Positions 12,480-17,558 of a stretch of DNA of 17,558 nucleotides are shown here, one piece after another; positions within the stretch are counted from its first letter, which is position 1, and each line of letters starts with the position of its first letter. Source of the stretch: Phocaeicola_A sp964580305 (GTDB taxonomy: Bacteria > Bacteroidota > Bacteroidia > Bacteroidales > Bacteroidaceae). The notes under the pieces are model-generated. The model was not told where the DNA came from. It made no database searches and was given only the letters and a program-made list of their open reading frames with translations. Both the position numbers and the translations under genes were made by a program. The stretch covers positions 1 through 17,558 of the forward strand of contig CAZOKL010000043.1 in assembly GCA_964580305.1 (NCBI GenBank), read 5' to 3'.

Positions 12480-13997
12480 ATGGCTAAAAAAGCACTTTTG
12501 ATGATTCTTGATGGTTGGGGCTGTGGCGACCACAAGAAAGACGACGTTATTTTCAACACTCCTACTCCTTATTGGGACTCTTTGCTGGCCACCTATCCGC
12601 ACTCGCAACTTCAGGCGAGCGGTGAAAACGTGGGTTTGCCCGACGGACAGATGGGCAACTCTGAAGTGGGACACCTGAACATCGGTGCCGGACGCATTGT
12701 CTATCAGGACCTGGTGAAAATCAACCGTGCCTGTGCCGACGGCAGCATCTTGAAAAACCCGCAGGTGGTGGCTGCCTTCACCTATGCCAAGGAGCACGGA
12801 AAGAACATACACTTCATGGGGCTGACCTCTGACGGAGGCGTGCACAGTTCGCTCGACCACCTGTTCAAGCTCTGCGACATCGCCAAGGACTACGGTTTGC
12901 AGGAGCACACCTTCATCCATTGCTTCATGGACGGCCGCGACACCGACCCGAGAAGCGGCAAGGGATTCATCCAGCAACTCACCGACCACTGCGCACAGTC
13001 GGCCGGACGCATTGCCTCCATCGTCGGACGTTTCTATGCCATGGACCGCGACAAACGCTGGGCCCGCGTAAAGGAAGCCTACGACATGCTCATCGAGGGC
13101 AAGGGAAAGCAGGCAGCCGACATGGTGCAGGCCATGCAGGAATCGTATGATGCCGACGTGACCGACGAGTTCGTGAAACCCATTGTCAACAGCACCTGCG
13201 ACGGCACCATCAAGGAAGGCGACGTGGTCATCTTCTTCAACTATCGCAACGACCGCGCCAAAGAGCTCACCATCGTGCTCACCCAGCAGGACATGCCCGA
13301 AGAAGGCATGCACACCATCCCCGGCCTGCAATATTACTGCATGACGCCTTATGACTCTTCGTTCACGGGCGTGCACATACTCTTCGACAAGGAGAACGTG
13401 GCCGACACGCTGGCCGAATATCTCTCCAACAACGGGAAGACCCAGCTCCACATTGCAGAAACAGAGAAGTATGCCCACGTGACGTTCTTCTTCAACGGCG
13501 GGCGTGAACAACCCTTCCCGGGCGAAGACCGCATCCTCGTGCCCTCGCCCAAAGTGGCCACCTATGACCTGCAACCGGAAATGAGCGCCTATGAAGTGAA
13601 AGACAAGCTCGTGGCTGCCATCGGCACACAGAAGTATGACTTCATTGTGGTGAACTATGCCAACGGCGACATGGTGGGACACACCGGCGTGTATGAGGCC
13701 ATCGAAAAGGCCGTCGTGGCCATTGATGCCTGCGTGCGCGACACCGTGGAAGCTGCCAAGGCCAACGGCTATGAGGTCATCATCATTGCCGACCACGGCA
13801 ATGCCGACCATGCCCTCAACGAAGACGGCACTCCCAACACCGCCCACTCGCTCAACCCCGTGCCGTTTGTCTATGTGACCGAGAACAAGGACGCCCGTGT
13901 GGACTGCGGCGTGCTGGCCGACGTGGCCCCGTCCATCCTGCACATCATGGGCTTGCCCCAGCCGGCCGACATGACGGGACACGACCTGATTAAATGA
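12480..13997 (+). CDS. gpmI: 2,3-bisphosphoglycerate-independent phosphoglycerate mutase
   Basis: This 505-residue cytoplasmic glycolytic enzyme interconverts 3- and 2-phosphoglycerate using two metal ions, with a phosphoserine intermediate. It belongs to the alkaline phosphatase superfamily. The opening is LLMILDGWG (6-14) with metal ligand D11. The catalytic S61 lies in GNSEVGH (59-65). Other blocks are SDGGVHS with H122, DGRDTDP (151-157), GRFYAMDRDKRW (183-194), and near the end ADHGNADHA and TAHSLNPVPF. Length and motif order match full-length family members. It is a single-gene unit with its own promoter and terminator. Nothing unusual was seen. Confidence 0.97.
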   Translation: MAKKALLMILDGWGCGDHKKDDVIFNTPTPYWDSLLATYPHSQLQASGENVGLPDGQMGNSEVGHLNIGAGRIVYQDLVKINRACADGSILKNPQVVAAFTYAKEHGKNIHFMGLTSDGGVHSSLDHLFKLCDIAKDYGLQEHTFIHCFMDGRDTDPRSGKGFIQQLTDHCAQSAGRIASIVGRFYAMDRDKRWARVKEAYDMLIEGKGKQAADMVQAMQESYDADVTDEFVKPIVNSTCDGTIKEGDVVIFFNYRNDRAKELTIVLTQQDMPEEGMHTIPGLQYYCMTPYDSSFTGVHILFDKENVADTLAEYLSNNGKTQLHIAETEKYAHVTFFFNGGREQPFPGEDRILVPSPKVATYDLQPEMSAYEVKDKLVAAIGTQKYDFIVVNYANGDMVGHTGVYEAIEKAVVAIDACVRDTVEAAKANGYEVIIIADHGNADHALNEDGTPNTAHSLNPVPFVYVTENKDARVDCGVLADVAPSILHIMGLPQPADMTGHDLIK

Positions 13998-14031
13998 ACC
14001 ACCCCGCTGCGGGAAGATAAATAAAAAGCAC

Positions 14032-14082
14032 AAACCATCCGAAAAGGGAAAACCCTCCCCTTTCGGTGGTTTGCGTTTTTTT
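14032..14082 (+). terminator. Rho-independent terminator of gpmI
   Basis: AAACCA and CCGAAAAGGG (14032-14048) pair with CCCTTTCGG and TGGTTT (14058-14072) with single-base bulges, followed by GCG and seven T residues. Confidence 0.85.
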
Positions 14083-14110
14083 CGTAACATGATTAAGGAA
14101 AGGTGGAAAC

Positions 14111-14557
14111 ATGAGTATGATTCAAATACAAGACGTGGTGGTCAGTCTTGACGTGCTGAAAGAAAAGTTTCTTTGCGACCTCTCCGCCTGNNNNNNNNNN
14201 NNNNNNNNNNNNNNNNNNNNNNNNNNNNNNNNNNNNNNNNNNNNNNNNNNNNNNNNNNNNNNNNNNNNNNNNNNNNNNNNNNNNNNNNNNGAGAAAGCCT
14301 ACCGCGCAGGCAAAGCCGACTTCTACAAACCCATCTCCTGCCACCTATACCCCATCCGCGTGGGGCATTACGGCGTTTACAAGGCTCTGAACTACCACCG
14401 CTGGAGCGTATGCCGCGCGGCTGTGCTGCTGGGAGAGAAAGAAGACGTCCCGGTCTACAAGTTCCTGAAAGAACCTCTGATACGCCAGTTTGGCGAAGCG
14501 TGGTATGCCGAGCTGGAAACTGCTGCCGACGAACTGAAAAAGCAAGGCTACCTGTAA
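14111..14557 (+). CDS. DUF3109 family protein, interrupted by an assembly gap
   Basis: The N-terminal part reads MSMIQIQDVVVSLDVLKEKF and the C-terminal part contains FYKPISCHLYPIR, NYHRWSVC and YKFLKEPLIRQFG, all typical of DUF3109, a cysteine-rich family common in Bacteroidetes with unknown function (probably binding metal or an iron-sulfur cluster). The 100-N gap starts right after CDLSA, where the family has its first dense cysteine group, so that core is missing. The frame happens to stay open across the gap, but by recollection of full-length members about 80 residues are absent, not 33. The start may be the ATG at 14111 or 14117; GGTGG lies just before the first. It is downstream of gpmI, beyond a terminator. 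Confidence 0.85.
   Translation: MSMIQIQDVVVSLDVLKEKFLCDLSAXXXXXXXXXXXXXXXXXXXXXXXXXXXXXXXXXXEKAYRAGKADFYKPISCHLYPIRVGHYGVYKALNYHRWSVCRAAVLLGEKEDVPVYKFLKEPLIRQFGEAWYAELETAADELKKQGYL
14191..14290. other. Assembly gap of 100 N inside the DUF3109 gene
   Basis: The run is exactly 100 N, a placeholder. The missing coding sequence is probably nearer 240 bp, judged from family length, so coordinates across it are nominal. Confidence 0.95.
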
Positions 14558-14606
14558 GCCGTCTCCATCCCTGAGCATTTCGAATGCTAAAAAAATTTCC
14601 GGTCTT

Positions 14607-14636
14607 GCAACTTTTTCTTTATTTTACCACGTCTAA
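14607..14636 (+). promoter_or_regulatory. Possible ECF-sigma promoter of the DUF2807 gene
   Basis: GCAACTT (14607-14613) and CGTCTAA (14630-14636) are separated by 16 bp and resemble the -35 and -10 elements of extracytoplasmic-function sigma factors. No TAnnTTTG element is present in this intergenic stretch. The start would be about 14642, giving a leader of about 24 nt. A small hairpin AGCATT/AATGCT (14573-14587) lies before it without a T run. Confidence 0.45.
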
Positions 14637-14665
14637 TTCATAAAGACGATTAAAAGAAAACAACT

Positions 14666-15409
14666 ATGCGAACATTACATTTCATCATCATCGGACTGCT
14701 TTCAATCACGTTTCTAAGCAGTGCACAGAGTTGCCGCACCATGAACGACCAGACCGTCAAGGAAAAGTCCAGCAAGGAAAAGATTAAGAAAAGCTATGAC
14801 GTCGCACCTTTCGACGCCATTGAGGTGAACGGAGTGGCCAACGTGTCTTTCTCACAGTCGGACAACGTGAAAGTGGAAGTCATCGGCCGGGAAAACGTCC
14901 TGTCTTCCGTCGTCATCGAGTCGCACAAAGGTGTGTTGCGGGTGAACACGCGCAAGATAGGGAACGAGCGCTCGATTAAAGGCGTGGAAATCAGAATCTC
15001 CGCCCCAACCCTCACCCGCATTTCCAACCGCGGCGTGGGCGACTTCCGCACAACCTCGCCCTTGAAGACACCCTGTCTGACAATCGAAAATAGCGGTGTC
15101 GGCGACGTCCAGTTAAAGAACATCGAATGCGAACAGTTGACCATCAGCCATAAGGGCGTGGGTGACATGACACTGTCTGGCAAGGCCGTTACCACCAAAT
15201 TCACATCGAGCGGTGTGGGCGACGTGAATGCCAAAGACCTCAAGGCACAAGACGTTGACCTCCGCCACACGGGTGTGGGCGACCTCACCTGCTATGCCTC
15301 TGATAACATCCGCATACACTCGCATGGTGTGGGCACCGTGACTTACTACGGCAACCCCCATGTGGTGAACCTGTCGAAAAAAGGCGTTGGTTCGCTGAAA
15401 TCCAAATGA
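14666..15409 (+). CDS. DUF2807 (head GIN domain) lipoprotein with GVGD repeats
   Basis: This 247-residue envelope protein has a signal peptide ending in the lipobox SAQS-C23, then a lysine/serine-rich linker (about 29-42) and a DUF2807 domain, annotated in databases as putative auto-transporter adhesin, head GIN domain; a real function is not established. The domain begins FDAIEVNGVANV (49-60). A repeat follows: GVGD at 123, 144, 164, 183 and 203, then GVGT at 221 and GVGS at 240, spaced 18-21 residues. This periodicity suggests one turn of a right-handed beta-helix per repeat. Paralogues are common in Bacteroidetes, often near ECF sigma systems, consistent with the ECF-like promoter. A strong terminator follows. 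Confidence 0.88.
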   Translation: MRTLHFIIIGLLSITFLSSAQSCRTMNDQTVKEKSSKEKIKKSYDVAPFDAIEVNGVANVSFSQSDNVKVEVIGRENVLSSVVIESHKGVLRVNTRKIGNERSIKGVEIRISAPTLTRISNRGVGDFRTTSPLKTPCLTIENSGVGDVQLKNIECEQLTISHKGVGDMTLSGKAVTTKFTSSGVGDVNAKDLKAQDVDLRHTGVGDLTCYASDNIRIHSHGVGTVTYYGNPHVVNLSKKGVGSLKSK

Positions 15410-15428
15410 CACACCCTCCCCACTAAAT

Positions 15429-15475
15429 AAAGCAGGTGACAGCCTCCTTGTGAGATTGTCACCTGCTTTTATTTT
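15429..15475. terminator. Bidirectional terminator between the DUF2807 gene and gyrB
   Basis: AAAGCAGGTGACA (15429-15441) pairs perfectly with TGTCACCTGCTTT (15457-15469) around a 15-nt loop. T-rich tracts follow on both strands, so it can serve the two convergent genes. Confidence 0.88.
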
Positions 15476-15490
15476 ATGTCAGTCGCACCC

Positions 15491-17455
15491 TTATGCGTCG
15501 ATGTTGGCATAGGTGGCGTTGCTTTCGATGAATTCACGGCGCGGACCCACGTCATCGCCCATCAGCATGGAGAAGATGTAGTCGGCCTCGGCGGCGTTTT
15601 CAATGTGCACCTGCTTCAGAAGGCGGCGCTCCGGGTCCATGGTTGTCTCCCAAAGCTGCTCGGGGTTCATCTCACCCAGACCTTTGTAGCGCTGGATGTG
15701 GATGCCGCTCTCATTGCCGCCACCATATTTATCAATGAAGCGCATGCGGTCTTCCTCCGTGTAGCAATATTCCTTCACCTTGCCCTTCGTGCAGAGGTAG
15801 AGGGGCGGTGTGGCGATGTAGAGGTAGCCGTCTTGGATGAGTTGGGGCATGTAGCGGTAGAACAGGGTCATGATGAGGGTGTCAATGTGCGAGCCGTCGA
15901 CATCGGCATCGGTCATGATGATAATCTTATGGTAGCGCAGTTTCTCGATGTTGGCTTCCTTGCTGTTTTCACCCATGCCGAAACGCACGCCCAGTGCCTG
16001 AATGATGTTGTTCACCTCGTCGCTCTCAAACGCTTTGTGCCACATGGCTTTCTCCACGTTCAGAATCTTACCGCGCAGCGGCAGGATGGCCTGGAAGGCG
16101 CGGCTACGCCCCTGCTTGGCCGAGCCGCCGGCCGAATCACCCTCGACAAGGAAGAGCTCGCAGCGTGCGGGGTCTTTGTCGGAACAGTCGGCCAGCTTGC
16201 CGGGAAGTCCGCCTCCGGTCATCGGGTTCTTGCGCTGAACGGACTCACGCGCCTTGCGTGCGGCGATGCGCGCAGTGGCGGCCAGCACCACCTTGTCGAC
16301 AATGAGTTTCGCCTCCTTCGGGTGTTCTTCCAGATAGTAAGTCAGGGCTTCGCCCACGGCCTGGTTGACAGCTCCGTTCACCTCGTTGTTTCCGAGCTTG
16401 GTCTTGGTCTGTCCTTCAAACTGCGGTTCGGCCACCTTCACGGAGATGACGGCTATCAGTCCCTCGCGGAAGTCCTCACCGGAGATTTCCACCTTGGCCT
16501 TCTCAAGCACCTTGCTGTCTTCGGCATACTTCTTCAGCACGCGCGTGAGCGCCATGCGAAAGCCTGCCTCGTGCGTGCCGCCTTCAATGGTGTTGATGTT
16601 GTTCACATACGAATGGAGGTTCTCGCGGAAGCCTGTGTTATACATGATGGCACACTCGATGGGGACGCCCTGTTTTTCGGTGTTGATGTAGATGACGTCG
16701 TTAAAGAGCGGCGTGTTGTTGGAGTTGAGAAAACGCACGAACTCCTTCACGCCTTCATCAGAATGAAAACGCTCGGTGCGGGGGTTGCCCTGTTCGTCTT
16801 TCTCGCGCAGGTCGGTGAGCGTGATGGTGAGGCCTGCGTTCAGATAGGCCAGCTCACGCATGCGTGCCTGGAGTATGTCATACTTATATGCAGTGGTCAC
16901 GAAGATGGAGGCATCGGGCCAGAACGTCTGCCGTGTGCCCGTTTCCTTCAGGTCACAGGTTCCCACGATTTTCACCGCATAGAGCGGCTTGCCGCAGGCA
17001 TACTCCTGCTGGTAGACCTTGCCGTCACGGCGCACCTGCGAAATCATGCGGGTGGACAGCGCGTTCACGCACGAAACGCCCACACCGTGCAGACCGCCCG
17101 ACACTTTGTAGGAACCCTTGTCAAACTTGCCTCCGGCATGGAGCACCGTCATCACGACCTCCAGAGCCGACTTCTTTTCCTTTTCATGCATGTCGACGGG
17201 GATGCCGCGCCCGTTGTCCTGGACGGTTATGGAATTATCTTCGTTAATAAAAACTTCGATGTGTGTACAATAGCCTGCCAATGCCTCGTCAATGGAGTTG
17301 TCCACCACCTCATAGACCAAGTGGTGCAAACCTTTCTCGCTTATGTCACCAATATACATCGCAGGACGTTTACGCACTGCCTCAAGGCCTTCAAGCACTT
17401 GGATGTTATTGGCCGAATAGTTTGCTCCGCTGTTTATGTTCAGTTCTTCTGCCAT
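15491..17455 (-). CDS. gyrB: DNA gyrase subunit B
   Basis: This 654-residue protein is the ATPase subunit of gyrase, which with GyrA introduces negative supercoils. The GHKL ATPase region has VLEGLEAVRKRPAMYIG, VDNSIDEALAG, DNGRGIPV and GGLHGVGVSCVNALS. The transducer domain follows. The TOPRIM domain has E438 in EGDSAGG and D516, D518 and D520 in TDADVDGSHI. The C-terminal block QRYKGLGEMNPEQLWETTMDP ends the family core. The length is the short form without the E. coli insert. The ATG at 17455 directly precedes the conserved N terminus. GyrB rather than ParE is favoured by sequence character. A -7 element is visible upstream; convergent with the DUF2807 gene. Confidence 0.97.
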   Translation of the reverse strand: MAEELNINSGANYSANNIQVLEGLEAVRKRPAMYIGDISEKGLHHLVYEVVDNSIDEALAGYCTHIEVFINEDNSITVQDNGRGIPVDMHEKEKKSALEVVMTVLHAGGKFDKGSYKVSGGLHGVGVSCVNALSTRMISQVRRDGKVYQQEYACGKPLYAVKIVGTCDLKETGTRQTFWPDASIFVTTAYKYDILQARMRELAYLNAGLTITLTDLREKDEQGNPRTERFHSDEGVKEFVRFLNSNNTPLFNDVIYINTEKQGVPIECAIMYNTGFRENLHSYVNNINTIEGGTHEAGFRMALTRVLKKYAEDSKVLEKAKVEISGEDFREGLIAVISVKVAEPQFEGQTKTKLGNNEVNGAVNQAVGEALTYYLEEHPKEAKLIVDKVVLAATARIAARKARESVQRKNPMTGGGLPGKLADCSDKDPARCELFLVEGDSAGGSAKQGRSRAFQAILPLRGKILNVEKAMWHKAFESDEVNNIIQALGVRFGMGENSKEANIEKLRYHKIIIMTDADVDGSHIDTLIMTLFYRYMPQLIQDGYLYIATPPLYLCTKGKVKEYCYTEEDRMRFIDKYGGGNESGIHIQRYKGLGEMNPEQLWETTMDPERRLLKQVHIENAAEADYIFSMLMGDDVGPRREFIESNATYANIDA

Positions 17456-17480
17456 ATATAATTGCTCAATAAATAACGGA

Positions 17481-17488
17481 CAAATTTA
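17481..17488 (-). promoter_or_regulatory. -7 promoter element of gyrB
   Basis: TAAATTTG on the minus strand fits TAnnTTTG, 25 bp before the ATG at 17455. The sequence beyond it to the window end (17489-17558) shows no further gene. Confidence 0.6.
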
Positions 17489-17558
17489 AGAAAAAAACTC
17501 GATAGCCCGACACAAGAGCGGCGTGTTTCTGCAAAAAATATCCGGAGACCTGCCAGGC

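Noticed and set aside
12183..14090. A 635-codon open frame on the minus strand across gpmI
   Set aside because: It is antisense to gpmI, whose protein is conserved throughout. Its composition (rich in H, V, G) is that of a mirror frame in GC-rich codons, and it has no recognisable domain.
14573..14587. AGCATT/AATGCT hairpin after the DUF3109 gene as a terminator
   Set aside because: The stem is only six pairs and is followed by A residues, with no T run on either strand.
15032..15397. Regularly spaced near-repeats of GGTGTGGGCGAC suggesting a CRISPR or tandem array
   Set aside because: They encode the GVGD motifs of the DUF2807 protein in frame, units differ at synonymous sites, and the intervening sequence is coding.
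15476..17461. A 661-codon open frame on the plus strand across gyrB
   Set aside because: It is antisense to a complete gyrB with the same His/Val/Leu-rich mirror composition. Long antisense frames are common over GC-biased genes.

Overview
The window looks like a draft scaffold from a Bacteroidales bacterium, most likely Prevotella or a close relative. The grounds are TAnnTTTG-type -7 promoter elements in front of most genes, start codons that mostly lack Shine-Dalgarno sequences, a one-protein hybrid two-component regulator, a DUF3109 gene, and a short GyrB of the Bacteroidetes type. Two runs of exactly 100 N (3526-3625 and 14191-14290) are placeholder gaps. Each one cuts a gene.

Layout. 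1-53 is the 3' part of a tRNA-Asn with its terminator. 158-1106 (minus) holds a 54-residue rubredoxin and a SIRT5/CobB-like sirtuin. 1252-2752 (plus) holds two FKBP-type prolyl isomerases, one without a signal peptide and one lipoprotein, read from a promoter divergent to the sirtuin. 2857-3390 is a TlpA-like thioredoxin-fold lipoprotein. 3482-3525 is the last 13 codons of an outer-membrane-type protein, cut by gap 1. 3750-8078 (minus) is a 1442-residue hybrid two-component sensor/AraC regulator, divergent from a secreted PL10 pectate lyase (8298-9392). 9496-9671 is a candidate small RNA with its own promoter and terminator. 9837-12256 is a two-gene unit of an MFS exporter and ApbE. 12480-13997 is gpmI. 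14111-14557 is a DUF3109 gene cut by gap 2. 14666-15409 is a DUF2807 lipoprotein built on a GVGD repeat. 15491-17455 (minus) is gyrB.

The most interesting part is the pectin locus, about 3750-9671. Upstream of the lyase an exact 14-mer, ACACAAATCTACAC, occurs twice with a 21-bp period, ending 22 bp before a -7 element. Downstream of the lyase the same 14-mer follows a degenerate copy, again 21 bp apart and again exactly 22 bp before a -7 element. The second set drives no recognisable protein gene but a transcript of about 175 nt ending in a strong terminator. I read these as two operators of the neighbouring regulator, one for the lyase and one for a small RNA of the same regulon. That is inference, but the matching geometry is seen directly.

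Other points of note are a GC-rich dispersed repeat that forms mutually exclusive terminator arms, an ECF-sigma-like promoter before the DUF2807 gene, an ApbE with an altered AKG motif, and a sirtuin without a complete zinc-binding cysteine set. Most of the rest is ordinary housekeeping content.
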